Shown here one piece after another: positions 38,013 to 48,133 of a stretch of 64,000 nt of DNA. The position numbers were made by a program, and so were the translations under genes. The notes beneath the pieces were generated by a model. It was not told the origin of the DNA. It did no database searches and worked only from the letters and a program-made list of their open reading frames with translations. How positions within the stretch are numbered: position 1 is the first letter of the stretch; every line of letters begins with the position of its first letter. The DNA comes from Candida dubliniensis CD36 (lineage: Eukaryota > Ascomycota > Pichiomycetes > Serinales > Debaryomycetaceae): assembly GCF_000026945.1 (NCBI RefSeq), contig NC_012860.1, positions 744,001 to 808,000 of the forward strand. The letters are read 5' to 3'.

Positions 38013-38627
38013 TGAAGGAAGACTAAAAAAATATTATTTGAGCACAATCTGTCACAAATATTATCTCTATTATATTTTTTTTTGCTTTATCGTATTGTAT
38101 TGTTTAATGTTTTCGCAACAATACTCACTTTTTTTTTTCCGTACTAGATGACAAAAGAAAGAAAAAAAAACTACCAAATTCTGTTGAACGATAACAATTG
38201 CCTTGATTGTAATTAACAATGCATGCATTCCAAATCATTCAACATTATCATTTTATAAACAAAGTAACACAAATAATTATGTCGCGAGATTACTCAAACA
38301 ATTCATCGAGCCATACAATGAAATGAAAAAGAAAAAAGAAACATCTTTTCCGGAATTAGAAGATCCAGCACCAAATTGAGCGTGGTCGTATTGTTCTCGG
38401 GAAAATTTTGTGTTAATATCTAACGTTAATTATGATCCTATTTTATTTGCTTGGCTCCTTTCCTCTCGTTGCTTGCAAAAAAAATGGGTAGTTTTCTTTT
38501 CATAAACAGCTTCGTGTTCTATTCAATTGCATTCATATAAATACAGGTCAGGTTTTCAATTTCTTTTATTTGATTTACTGAACAATAATCATCGTAACAG
38601 ACCATAGTTATACATTAATATATCGCT

Positions 38628-41600
38628 ATGCTTTTCAAATCTGTCTTATTCAGCACACTAGTAGCCATTCAAGCATTGGCAGAGAACCCGGCTCATCAAG
38701 AAACTGTGACTGTTACCAAAACTACACATATAAGCAATCCTTGCTTAGAGAACTACGCTAAAAAGTTATTACCAAACAACCCAACTGGATTAACCACCGG
38801 TATACCAATAGTGATAGTCTATGCACCACAACAACCAAATAGCAAAGTAAAGCAATCACAACTGCTACAACCAACAGAACTGTCAAAAGCACAACAACAA
38901 CAAATACAAGGGTCTGCTGTACTGGCTTCCATCCATGATACACCAACAGTAATTGATCATAATAAAATTACTGTCACGAGCACTACCATATGCAACCAAA
39001 AAGTGTGCACAGTGCAAACTTTTTCTACTATAATTCCTCACAGTGGATCCGTTACTACTACTACTACTACTACAACCGAACAAAATGAAGAAAAGTCGAT
39101 TGTTAATACAAAGTCTTCCACCCACAAAGCTTTCCCTAGCTCAAATGGTGCTGTGACTTTACAGAAAACCAGTGTAAAGACTGCAGGAACCACTACTTCA
39201 ACAGTATTCAGCGCTACTTCTTTACCTTCAACTACTTACACACCTTTAACTTCAGCTTCCTTAGTTCCCACAACAAAGAAGAATCCCGTGAGTTCACAGT
39301 TAGTTGTCAGTACCAGTAAAACAGTTTCCATTAACACATCATTAATCACAGATGCAGTTACAATTAAAAAAAAATCAACAACTTTGCCCAATTCTGAATA
39401 CTCTTCTACTTATACTAATGGGTCTATTTCCTTTATATCGACTAGTGCTAATAAAGTTAAAAGCACCGTCACTTCCGATATATCAAATAATTCACAAACT
39501 GGTTCTAGTTTGAGTCTTAGTTCTACTAAAAATCAATCAGGTTCCATGACAGACTCAAGTCTCACATCAATTACTGAATCTTCTTCATTGGTACCAAATT
39601 TCAGCTACACAAACTCATCCCGTGTGTCTAGCACCATGAAAAGTTCTTCTGCAAAATCCTCCTTGGTGCTTGAAAAGTCCACTTCCAATTTATTATCTAG
39701 CAGTTCATTTTTGAATTCCTCATCGACTGCATCCACTACAGAATTTTCTGAATTAGCATCTTCAACAACGTCTGATCACTCACTTAGCAGTTCTTCCAGT
39801 TCTGTTGAACTTAGCTCTAGCTTAAGTTCAGAAGTCAGCACCAGTTCGAGCTCAGAAGTCAGCACCAGTTCGAGCTCAGAAGTCAGCACCAGTTCAAGCT
39901 CAGAAAGTATTGAAACCGAATCTAGCGATGAAGTGGCCAGTAATTACTCGGGTGACTTGTTCAAAGCAATAGATACCAATGCACCACCAGCAGTTTTTTC
40001 AAGAAATGAAATTCCATTATCAATTCCTGCTGGTGTCGACAACAATGGCAAACCAATTGGAACCAACAAATTCTATACCAATTTAGTACTTGGTAATCAA
40101 GACTTTATGGTGTATCCATTACCATATGGACTTTATTGGAGTAAAACAAATTATTATGGGTTTGCTGTTCAACATAATGATGTATCTGACAGAGTTTTTG
40201 GATCCATAAACACTAATAATGTCGGGGTTCCTTCTTATTACTTTACCCCAACGAACAATGGTGAATTGATATTTTCTGCTACATCATTTTCTAAAGATTC
40301 AATGCATATGAGAGTGTCCCAAATGGCTGAATTGTCTGCCTTGGTCACGTTGTCAAGTTCTTCCAATGATAATGCCAATTACTTGGATCTTCCTTTAGTT
40401 CAAGGTATGGGTTTTGTTACAGGTATTTATAATGGGAATTTAACTCCCTTGTTGAATTCGTTGTTCGGAGTCAAAGATTTATCTATTGAGACTTCTGACG
40501 CTTTATTATCAAATGTTTTGAAATATCGTGCCACTTTATTAAACAATGTTCAATGGTTGATTTACATTACATTGCCAGATAAAGATACCGACTTTAAATT
40601 AGAGGTCAAAGATTTCTACAACATAAAGGGATCCAAACCAGTTGATGGATTGATTATACAGGTGGCCATTGCTCCTAAAGATGATGCTGATGATAAGTAT
40701 TACGATGCCGCTGCTGGTATGTATGTCACCAGCGCCACGGTTCTGGGAAGTGTGTCACAGGGCACAGATGCAAGCTATAAGTTTACCTATGCTACATCTG
40801 GTAAATCTTCCTCAAATAACCCAATTGTCTTTGCTTTACCACATCACATGGATTCATTAGCAGGTTCTGCCCTTGATACATCTACTGGTATCACGGTTAC
40901 ATCTACCACCAAAGGTGACATGACCGGGTTTTTAACCAATGAATTGGAATTCAGTGAAACAATTAACCAAAACGTGGAATTCTTGCCATGGACAGAAGGT
41001 ATGACTGGAAGCTTGACTTACACTAAGGACCAATTAAAATTATTAGCTACTGCTGCTAACAAAGAATTGGCAGTAGATATTGCTCAAACTGTGAAAAATA
41101 TGGACTCCAATTATTTTTCAGGAAAAGTTATTGACAAGTATGCTCAAATATTATTGGTTGTTAGTGAAATAATACAGGATGAGGAGGTTACCAAAGATGC
41201 CTTGAAAGCAATGAAAGATGCCTTTGAAGTTTTCACTCAAAACAAACAATACTATCCATTAATGTATGATACCAAATTTGGTGGAGTAACTTCAACATCT
41301 GCTCAAAATGGTGATCCAAATTCCGATTTCGGTGCTGCTTATTATAACGATCACGATTTCCACTATGGTTATTTCATTCACGCAGCAGCTATCGTTGGTT
41401 ACGTTGATAAGAAGTTAGGTGGTACATGGGCTCAGAGTAATAAGGACTGGGTAAACTCTTTAGTAAGAGACGCTTCTAATCCTTCTACAGATGATACTTA
41501 TTTCCCCGTTTCAAGAATGTTTGACTGGTTCTCTGGTCATTCTTGGGCAACTGGTTTATTCGTCACTTACAAGAACATTGAGTCAAGTTCTGAATCATTA

Positions 41601-42113
41601 CATTTTGCTGCTGCTCTCAAATTATGGGGTAAAGTAGTTGGGGATCAATCAATGGAAGCAAGAGGTGGTTTGATGATTTCGATTATGGCACGTTCTTTTA
41701 ATATGTATTTCTACTACAAATCAGATAATACTGTGGAACCAAAACAAATCTTACCAAACAAAGTTAGTGGTATATTTTTTGAAAACAAGGTTGATTACAC
41801 TACATTTTTTGGATCACCAGCTGATCATCCAGAATATGTCCACGGTATTCATATGCTTCCAATTACACCTTCCTCATCGTTGGTCAGAAAGGCTTCTTAT
41901 GTTCAAGAGGAATGGAAAGACCAAATTGCTGGTTTTATTGATAATGTTGACAGTGGCTGGACAGGTATTTTGAGATTAAACCAAGCTTTATTTGATCCTA
42001 AACCTTCTTATGAATTTTTCGCCTCAGATAACTGGGATGATAAGTGGTTGGATAATGGTCAAAGTAGGACTTGGAGTTTAGCTTTTGCTGCTGGTGTTCT
42101 TAATGCCAGTTAG
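38628..42113 (+). CDS. ENG1: Endo-1,3-beta-glucanase Eng1 (GH81), cell separation
   Basis: A 1161-residue secreted enzyme. The signal peptide is about residues 1-18 ([18 protein letters not shown]). Residues to about 440 are Ser/Thr-rich, likely O-mannosylated, and include three tandem copies of an SSSEVSTS unit. The GH81 catalytic region follows from about 445 ([10 protein letters not shown]) to the end. It carries [18 protein letters not shown], the GHSWATGLF motif and [17 protein letters not shown], whose glutamates are the family's catalytic candidates. Eng1 hydrolyses 1,3-beta-glucan at the septum so daughter cells separate, and is controlled by Ace2 and the RAM pathway. The length is close to the C. 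albicans protein (1145 by recall); repeat number may explain the difference. Confidence 0.95.
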   Translation: MLFKSVLFSTLVAIQALAENPAHQETVTVTKTTHISNPCLENYAKKLLPNNPTGLTTGIPIVIVYAPQQPNSKVKQSQLLQPTELSKAQQQQIQGSAVLASIHDTPTVIDHNKITVTSTTICNQKVCTVQTFSTIIPHSGSVTTTTTTTTEQNEEKSIVNTKSSTHKAFPSSNGAVTLQKTSVKTAGTTTSTVFSATSLPSTTYTPLTSASLVPTTKKNPVSSQLVVSTSKTVSINTSLITDAVTIKKKSTTLPNSEYSSTYTNGSISFISTSANKVKSTVTSDISNNSQTGSSLSLSSTKNQSGSMTDSSLTSITESSSLVPNFSYTNSSRVSSTMKSSSAKSSLVLEKSTSNLLSSSSFLNSSSTASTTEFSELASSTTSDHSLSSSSSSVELSSSLSSEVSTSSSSEVSTSSSSEVSTSSSSESIETESSDEVASNYSGDLFKAIDTNAPPAVFSRNEIPLSIPAGVDNNGKPIGTNKFYTNLVLGNQDFMVYPLPYGLYWSKTNYYGFAVQHNDVSDRVFGSINTNNVGVPSYYFTPTNNGELIFSATSFSKDSMHMRVSQMAELSALVTLSSSSNDNANYLDLPLVQGMGFVTGIYNGNLTPLLNSLFGVKDLSIETSDALLSNVLKYRATLLNNVQWLIYITLPDKDTDFKLEVKDFYNIKGSKPVDGLIIQVAIAPKDDADDKYYDAAAGMYVTSATVLGSVSQGTDASYKFTYATSGKSSSNNPIVFALPHHMDSLAGSALDTSTGITVTSTTKGDMTGFLTNELEFSETINQNVEFLPWTEGMTGSLTYTKDQLKLLATAANKELAVDIAQTVKNMDSNYFSGKVIDKYAQILLVVSEIIQDEEVTKDALKAMKDAFEVFTQNKQYYPLMYDTKFGGVTSTSAQNGDPNSDFGAAYYNDHDFHYGYFIHAAAIVGYVDKKLGGTWAQSNKDWVNSLVRDASNPSTDDTYFPVSRMFDWFSGHSWATGLFVTYKNIESSSESLHFAAALKLWGKVVGDQSMEARGGLMISIMARSFNMYFYYKSDNTVEPKQILPNKVSGIFFENKVDYTTFFGSPADHPEYVHGIHMLPITPSSSLVRKASYVQEEWKDQIAGFIDNVDSGWTGILRLNQALFDPKPSYEFFASDNWDDKWLDNGQSRTWSLAFAAGVLNAS
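39826..39899 (+). repeat. 24-bp tandem repeat inside ENG1 (three copies)
   Basis: GAAGTCAGCACC recurs at 39831, 39855 and 39879, exactly 24 bases apart. Each unit encodes an eight-residue Ser/Thr-rich block in the linker before the catalytic domain. The near-identical units suggest recent expansion, so copy number may differ between alleles. Confidence 0.9.
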
Positions 42114-42499
42114 TCTTTATACTCTAATTCTTTATTTCGTGAAAGATTTACTTTTTTTTACTTTTGTTTTTGATAATTACTTTATCAAGATACTGTTTAG
42201 ATTTGTAATAATTTATATATTATACATATGCTTTTGTACCAAATATTTTGTATGGTTTTTGTATGTCAGGAATGTAGTCAATTTATACATTCGAAAATCG
42301 AATGTATCTATTAATTTCAAATTAAAGAGTTGTAACAATACTACTATAGTTTTATACATTGTTTCGGATGTTTGTATTGTTGTAATTTGGTTTTCTTTTT
42401 TCTTTTCATAACCAGAAGAAAAACTGAACATACACTTTGGAAATTTGTTCAAAACAATCACACCTTTTTAATTCTTTTTTTTTTTATCAATTCAAATCA
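42114..42499. other. Intergenic, ENG1 3' region and GRH1 promoter
   Basis: About 390 bases, T-rich. Overlapping short frames on both strands are artefacts. No other feature seen. Confidence 0.5.
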
Positions 42500-43771
42500 A
42501 TGTTTACTTTTGCCAAAAAACTCGTTGACAGATTTGAAGGGAGCTCGGCATTGGATTCCACGTCTAATGACTCTTACTTCAAGAATGCCACTGCAATCAA
42601 TAACAAAGGATACGCTCTCCGAGTATTGAATGTCATTCCACATTCTACTGCACACCAAAAAGGTTTTGAATCTTGGTTCGATTACATCATAAGAATAAAT
42701 AATCATGAACTTCCAATGCTTTATCCTTCATTATCTAATTTTTCGTATTCTATTAACGATGATGGAACTATCAATTATGGTGGTAATACAACCACAGAAC
42801 AAGCTGCTGCGGTTAATTTTGAATTGCTTATGCAAGAAATTAATACATTGGCCAAACATGAGCAAGATCTTGTTGTTGACGTATGGAGCGCAAAGGGTGG
42901 GATAGTCCGACAAATCTCTTTACCATTGTCAAAATACGAATCTATTGATACATCAGACATCGCAGATGCGTCTGTTCAGCAATTGTTTGTTGACAACTTC
43001 AAACAATTGGGGTTGACTTTGGAATCTCAACATTTGACTACAGCAACATATGTATGGCGAATCTTAACGACACATCAAGGATCTCCAGCATTCATGTCCC
43101 AATTAGTGCCATATTCAGATTATATTATTGGTTGTGATTCAGCATATCCAACGGACTCCAATGGGAAGGGGTTACTTACCAAAGGTGGTGAATCTTTATT
43201 GTCTAAAACTGTTTTAAACTATTACAATTATCATTATTCAATTTCTAATGAAGATAATATTCCAATCACCCTTTATGTGTACAATCACGATTACGATATT
43301 TTGCGACCTGTGACAGTGAATCTCTCGCGTAGTTGGGGAACAGGATACAATCGAGGTATCCTTGGGTGTGATGTCGGATATGGCTTGTTACACAGAATCC
43401 CCGAGGTCGTTGGTAAGTTTGATAACAATTCAATTGTTGACGATATTCTTTTCGAGAATAGCCAAAATCTTGGATATCAACAACAAGTGAACTTGCCTCC
43501 ACAGCACTCCTCTTACGTCCCTGCATCCCCCGAGAATAAAAAAGAGAATACAAATATAATCAATTCTCCACCACCAGTTATGGGTGCTGGTGCACCTCCA
43601 CGTGCTTCAACTAGAAAGAAGAAACATGTTGCTGCCAAAGATACATTTGAAGGACTAGATGATTATATGAATGAGGAATTAGAAAAGTCAAAAAAATTAG
43701 ATGTTGCTTCACAACTGCAAAATGCATCTGGAACGCCACCCCCACCTCCACCCGCTCAAAGTAACAAGTAG
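42500..43771 (+). CDS. GRH1: GRASP65/55 Golgi protein Grh1
   Basis: The start at 42500 gives 423 residues beginning MFTFAKKLVDRFEGSS, matching the amphipathic N-terminal helix of S. cerevisiae Grh1 (MFRIAKNLV...). The frame opens 21 codons earlier, but that head is an artefact. Two PDZ-like GRASP domains follow: GYALRVLNVIPHSTAHQKGFESWFDYII for the first, and VWRILTTHQGSPAF through the signature RGILGCDVGYGLLHRIPE for the second. The C-terminus is Pro-rich (PPPPPPAQSNK). Grh1 sits at the early Golgi and ER exit sites, pairs with the coiled-coil protein Bug1, and is needed for unconventional secretion of Acb1. Confidence 0.95.
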   Translation: MFTFAKKLVDRFEGSSALDSTSNDSYFKNATAINNKGYALRVLNVIPHSTAHQKGFESWFDYIIRINNHELPMLYPSLSNFSYSINDDGTINYGGNTTTEQAAAVNFELLMQEINTLAKHEQDLVVDVWSAKGGIVRQISLPLSKYESIDTSDIADASVQQLFVDNFKQLGLTLESQHLTTATYVWRILTTHQGSPAFMSQLVPYSDYIIGCDSAYPTDSNGKGLLTKGGESLLSKTVLNYYNYHYSISNEDNIPITLYVYNHDYDILRPVTVNLSRSWGTGYNRGILGCDVGYGLLHRIPEVVGKFDNNSIVDDILFENSQNLGYQQQVNLPPQHSSYVPASPENKKENTNIINSPPPVMGAGAPPRASTRKKKHVAAKDTFEGLDDYMNEELEKSKKLDVASQLQNASGTPPPPPPAQSNK

Positions 43772-43872
43772 GTAAATACTGTAAGATTAATATCTGTTCA
43801 GTAAAAAATATAAGATCTTCTTCCTTTGTACATTTTTTAGTGTTGTCATGTTTTCTTTGTAGAAAAAACGGG

Positions 43873-43882
43873 AAAAAAAAAA
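43873..43882 (-). terminator. Pol III terminator of tRNA-Thr
   Basis: Ten T residues on the minus strand, three bases past the discriminator base. Confidence 0.75.
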
Positions 43883-43885
43883 TCT

Positions 43886-43973
43886 TGCCCACTGTCGGGA
43901 TTGAACCGACGATCGCTCCATCACTGGAAATAAATTATACGAGTGGAGTGCCTTACCACTTGGCCAAGTAGGC
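43886..43973 (-). tRNA. tRNA-Thr (anticodon CGU), with intron
   Basis: Read on the minus strand, the gene starts GCCTACTTGGCC and ends CAGTGGGCA. The acceptor stem GCCTACT/AGTGGGC pairs with one U-G. The anticodon stem CTCCA/TGGAG encloses loop CTCGTAA, so the anticodon is CGT. The T-arm is GTCGG TTCAATC CCGAC. A 16-base intron (43922-43937) sits in the usual place, one base 3' of the anticodon. It reads ACG, a rare Thr codon in this AT-rich genome, so it may be a single-copy gene. It lies between GRH1 and MSB1. Confidence 0.92.
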
Positions 43974-44308
43974 TAAATTTCGCCGAAATAAGCGACTCCA
44001 ATGATATCACCAAAAGGCAGACATAAAATCATTTGATTAAAACAGAAATGTCAGTAAATTTTTATTTTGCAACTACAAGTCGTCAGGAAAAAGAAGAAAT
44101 TTTACCGAAAAAAACAAAAAATATCTATTCTGAGTAAAGTGACTGTTTACTAACATATTTATTATAACTTATAAGTATATCATAGAATAACAGTAGTCAT
44201 AGTACAAATAAAATAAATATTACCCAACATGAACAAACTATTTTCTTATGAAAAAGAAAAAACAACAATCTGAATACAAAGTTGATTAAACTTCATAAAC
44301 AAGGAATT
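43974..44308. other. Intergenic, upstream of tRNA-Thr and downstream of MSB1
   Basis: About 335 AT-rich bases with no supported frame or repeat. Confidence 0.45.
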
Positions 44309-47300
44309 TTAAATACCGAAACTACCTTCAGCAAAAGCTGCACGCAAATTGGCTTTGTTAGTGACTTGGTTTTTATTGTGTTTTGCTCCAACTGGAACCA
44401 TATTCATCATAGCTCTGTTTGCACCACCTCCATTCATAGGAGGCATTGTTGGTGGAGGTTGCATTGGTGCATGTTGCTGAGGATTCATCATCATCATACC
44501 GTTATGTGTAGGTGGTGGGGGATATTGATGTTGATGTGGGTGTGAGTTTAGGTGTTGAGAATAGTATTGTTGATATTGCATTTGTTGAGGTGGAAGATGA
44601 GGTGGCGGTGGCGCATGTGGAGGATATGTATGCATTGGCCCAGGTACTTGTTGTTGCATTGGAGAAGAACCATAAGCCAATGGTTGCTGTTGATAGTATG
44701 AAGGTTGTTGTCTTGGAATGAATTGTGGATGTGGCGGCACTGGTTGGAAATAATTTTGATTGTGTTGTGGTTGTTGATAATAGTTTGGTCGAGGTAAACT
44801 CTGTAGAGGTGGGTGTGCCATTGGAGGTGTTGCATTATATACCGATGCTTGTGGTTGTGGCAGATTCTTTGGTTGTGAGCTGTCATGTGTTGAGTTGGCA
44901 TCTACAGGTGTATGTGGCTCCAAGTTTGATACTAATATTCTAGGTTTGTTAACCGATGGCAATGGAGCAGTATCAATATTAGTCACCTGAGGTTTTGCAG
45001 CTGGAGCAGGAGCAGGAGCAGGAGCTTGAGCAGGAGCATCTTCAGTTGGATTTACTCTTTCGTCTTGCATAAAGTAAGGATGTCTAGGTGATTGGGTACC
45101 TATTTCTGTTCCATGCGGTGGTTGTGAGACAAAAATATTGTATTGCTCCTTTGGTGTTACCAATTGTTCATTAGATGGTACCTCAGGGTTTGCAAACTGA
45201 GTGGGTGGAATCCTTGGCGAACTGACAAATCCCATTCTTGGTGAACTCATTACAGAAGTATTTGCTTGTGGTGGCGGTGGTGGTGGTGCAAGTAAAGGCA
45301 TTGCATCATTCTCTGGTTGCGACAGAATAGCGAGTTTTTTATCATCGGCTGACACTGGAGGTTCAGAATTTGTAGCCGAAGAAGAGTCCACATTTGTGTT
45401 TTCTTGTTTGTTAACTTCTTCTGTTGGTTGTGGTAATGGTTTATTTTGATCGCATGGAGTTCTCTTTACTTTCTTAGGTGTTTTCTTCTTCGGTGACGTA
45501 TTCTTCTTAGGAGAATTTTGCTTTTTCTTTTTAGGTGATGTAGATGGAGTTTCTGGCATTCCTGGAATATGTGGTGGCGGAACATTAGAAGGCAACAATG
45601 CAAAGGGGAATCCTGCTGCTTGAGCAGCCGCCAATTGGGCAGCTTCGGCCTGTTTCTCCAATTTTTTCTTTTCCTTTTTCTTTTTCTGTTTCTTTTCTTC
45701 AATTTTGCGTTGCAATTCTTCTTCATTCTCCTCCTTTGTTTGTTCGTCTGGCAGTTCATCTCCTGCTTTTTCTTCATTACCATTCTCTGATACATTATTA
45801 GAAGCTGCAATAATAGTGCTGTCATTGTTGGACTTTTCATTTTTATTAACAATTGTAGAATCAGAAGGCAAACTCAGAATTTCATTAGGTGATATCTGGA
45901 GAGGTTGAGAAAATTGATGATGTGTCCCAGCAGGTGGCTGGAGTTTTTGAGAAGGAGGAGGAGCAGCAGCAGTAGCTGAAGTCTTAGTTTCCACATCCAC
46001 ATAATAGTTATCATATGGTTCGACAGGTTCTTGTTGTGAGTTTGCGTCCATTTCTGGGTGATACATATCAAAAGGTTCAAAGTATTTATCTTCCTTCAAA
46101 GTATCAATAGTATTATTGTCACTCTTGGAAGGAGAAAATGTGTTATCAGGAGTGCTTGACTGTCTGTGATTGAGATACAGATCTTGTGAACTTGGGGTGT
46201 TGGTGTATGCTTCCAAAATAGAAGAATTTGATACAAAAGAAGGAGGAGCTTTTCTACCAACAGGATTCTTTGCTGGAGCTATCATATCTCCCATTGTAGT
46301 CTTTGTAAACCTTGATGCAGAGGTAGTTAACTCTCTTGATGATGTGTTTTGTTGATCAACTTCATTGGTTTCCATGGATTCACTCAAAATTGGATAAATG
46401 TAGCTGAATTGATCACTGAACAGTTTATCAAATATATCTGAGGCTCTAGTCACATAAGGAGGAGCCGATTGAGTAGCTTTTTCTTGTGAGTGATTCGAAG
46501 TTGATGTATCAGCACTGGACCTTGCGGAGTTTATATTCTGGTCCAGTTTGAACTCTCCCATATCGTTTTTCTTATTGGAAAACAAAGATGTTGAAGACAC
46601 TGAATTGGAATGTTTACGTCCTTCATTTGATTTTGCATTTTCAGTTTCGTCCACTGGGATTGGAGGTAATGGCGAGTTTTTGTAATCTTCCATAGATATT
46701 TGTCGTTTATGTTTACTAAGCATCCGTCTGTCCAAGTTGAATCGCTGCAAATATCCTTCTGAACTTAGAGTTTTTTCAGTCACGACAATCCATTTTTGAA
46801 ACCCCAACACTTCCGCCTCAACAACAATAGATCTACCAAATATTTGTTTGGTCACAGATGGTTGATCACTACTTATTGATGCCAACCAAGTCCATATGTA
46901 ATAGTCATGTATTGACACATCTTTAATGGAAATCTCTGAAAACAAAGGAATATCTGGGTCGGTTTCTATTTTTGATTTGTCCCAACCGGGAGCAAGATTG
47001 AATTTTGATGGAATCGGCTCACTGGAAATTCTCGATAGAATTCTTTTTGATTCATCAGTTAAGGAATTAACAATCTCAAATGTGCCCTTTTTAGAAAATA
47101 AATTCTTTAAAATCGTATAATTCTCGATTGACAAAAAATCATCTTTTTTATCAAACTTTAAATTATGCCTAACTTTACTAACCAATTCATATGGGTCTTT
47201 CGAAGGTTGAGTAGTTGATACACAAACACAAGGAATGGTAATAGCACCTCTTAACATGCTTTGGTCAGACTCATTGTCTGAGGAAGGAGGATACAGCGTA

Positions 47301-48133
47301 GTCACCAACAAAGACTGTAAAGTCTTTGGTATCTTTAAAGTTTCGGAATTAGTTTCAGGTAACATTGATCTCAAAAAGGCCAAAACTAAATGGAAAAGAG
47401 CATTAGTTGATTTTTTCCAAGTATCGATCCCTTCAATAAAATTATGTTCAACTTCTTCTTGTGTTGCATCGTAAAATGGAGATTGTAGAAATTGTTGTCG
47501 ACAACTAAATGCCCAAAAACTTGCCATTTTGCTTATTTTCCGACCACTTAAATAATTGAATTGAGAATTTGATGTTATGCTCAATATCAAATCCAAAAAA
47601 TCATAGACAATAGAGGCATGAGCTGGAGATGACAAACATTTCGGCATAATCGATAAAAATGCATTTTTGGGATACCCTTTCTCTGCCTCTCGACGTTTGA
47701 ACTCAAGATATACATCCCATCCAATAATCTCATTATTAGGCAAACGTGACCAAAAATATTTTAAAGTACTTATCAATGTAAATTCATCGGTTTCAGAACA
47801 TAGGTGTTGCAATTGTGTATTATCTGTTCGTAGTTCCCCCAGTGGCGCAATAGATGATAGAAATGATTCCAATTTTTCGTCATTAACTTTGGATCTAAAT
47901 GGAAGAAATATATGGGGAGTCTTAGTACCTCTTTTCTTCAATTCTTGAGTGATAATATGTAATACTGACTTTAAATTCTTGCGAGTAAATTGTGCTGGGT
48001 CCATAATACCAGCATCAATGATTGTGGTGCTAGATAAATAATTGTGCTTTGGCTTTTGGTTGGTTTGTTTTTCATGGTGAAAAGGTAATTTAGGTAATTC
48101 TAAATTGGCAATTAGTTGTTTTGTTGAGACCAT
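44309..48133 (-). CDS. MSB1: Morphogenesis protein Msb1
   Basis: A 1274-residue protein. The first 480 residues form the Msb1/Mug8 domain, related to RhoGAP folds, with IMDPAQFTRKNLKSVLHIITQELKKRG, STLKYFWSRLPNNEIIGWDVYLEFKRRE and YDFLDLILSITSNSQFNYLSGRKISKMASFWAF. A long Ser/Asn-rich region follows. Then comes a Lys/Glu-rich coiled coil (EEELQRKIEEKKQKKKKEKKK, near 800-830) and a Pro/Gln-rich tail with proline runs. S. cerevisiae Msb1 (1137 residues) links Cdc42/Rho1 polarity signalling, Bem1 and glucan synthase at the bud tip. Whether it has GAP activity is doubtful, since a catalytic arginine finger is not evident to me. The last residues (ANLRAAFAEGSFGI) look like a conserved C-terminal motif. 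Confidence 0.9.
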   Translation of the reverse strand: MVSTKQLIANLELPKLPFHHEKQTNQKPKHNYLSSTTIIDAGIMDPAQFTRKNLKSVLHIITQELKKRGTKTPHIFLPFRSKVNDEKLESFLSSIAPLGELRTDNTQLQHLCSETDEFTLISTLKYFWSRLPNNEIIGWDVYLEFKRREAEKGYPKNAFLSIMPKCLSSPAHASIVYDFLDLILSITSNSQFNYLSGRKISKMASFWAFSCRQQFLQSPFYDATQEEVEHNFIEGIDTWKKSTNALFHLVLAFLRSMLPETNSETLKIPKTLQSLLVTTLYPPSSDNESDQSMLRGAITIPCVCVSTTQPSKDPYELVSKVRHNLKFDKKDDFLSIENYTILKNLFSKKGTFEIVNSLTDESKRILSRISSEPIPSKFNLAPGWDKSKIETDPDIPLFSEISIKDVSIHDYYIWTWLASISSDQPSVTKQIFGRSIVVEAEVLGFQKWIVVTEKTLSSEGYLQRFNLDRRMLSKHKRQISMEDYKNSPLPPIPVDETENAKSNEGRKHSNSVSSTSLFSNKKNDMGEFKLDQNINSARSSADTSTSNHSQEKATQSAPPYVTRASDIFDKLFSDQFSYIYPILSESMETNEVDQQNTSSRELTTSASRFTKTTMGDMIAPAKNPVGRKAPPSFVSNSSILEAYTNTPSSQDLYLNHRQSSTPDNTFSPSKSDNNTIDTLKEDKYFEPFDMYHPEMDANSQQEPVEPYDNYYVDVETKTSATAAAPPPSQKLQPPAGTHHQFSQPLQISPNEILSLPSDSTIVNKNEKSNNDSTIIAASNNVSENGNEEKAGDELPDEQTKEENEEELQRKIEEKKQKKKKEKKKLEKQAEAAQLAAAQAAGFPFALLPSNVPPPHIPGMPETPSTSPKKKKQNSPKKNTSPKKKTPKKVKRTPCDQNKPLPQPTEEVNKQENTNVDSSSATNSEPPVSADDKKLAILSQPENDAMPLLAPPPPPPQANTSVMSSPRMGFVSSPRIPPTQFANPEVPSNEQLVTPKEQYNIFVSQPPHGTEIGTQSPRHPYFMQDERVNPTEDAPAQAPAPAPAPAAKPQVTNIDTAPLPSVNKPRILVSNLEPHTPVDANSTHDSSQPKNLPQPQASVYNATPPMAHPPLQSLPRPNYYQQPQHNQNYFQPVPPHPQFIPRQQPSYYQQQPLAYGSSPMQQQVPGPMHTYPPHAPPPPHLPPQQMQYQQYYSQHLNSHPHQHQYPPPPTHNGMMMMNPQQHAPMQPPPTMPPMNGGGANRAMMNMVPVGAKHNKNQVTNKANLRAAFAEGSFGI

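Larger units (their letters stand above)
36898..38627. other. Long divergent intergenic region, DAO and ENG1 promoters
   Basis: About 1.7 kb, AT-rich with many A/T runs. It holds a CAGC repeat at 37302-37318 and several GCTGG motifs (near 37225, 37864 and 38007) that resemble Ace2/Swi5 sites. Short frames are not supported. Confidence 0.55.

Noticed and set aside
44309..48133. Open frames on the plus strand and in other minus phases across MSB1
   Set aside because: They are shadows of the Pro/Gln- and Lys-rich MSB1 coding sequence.
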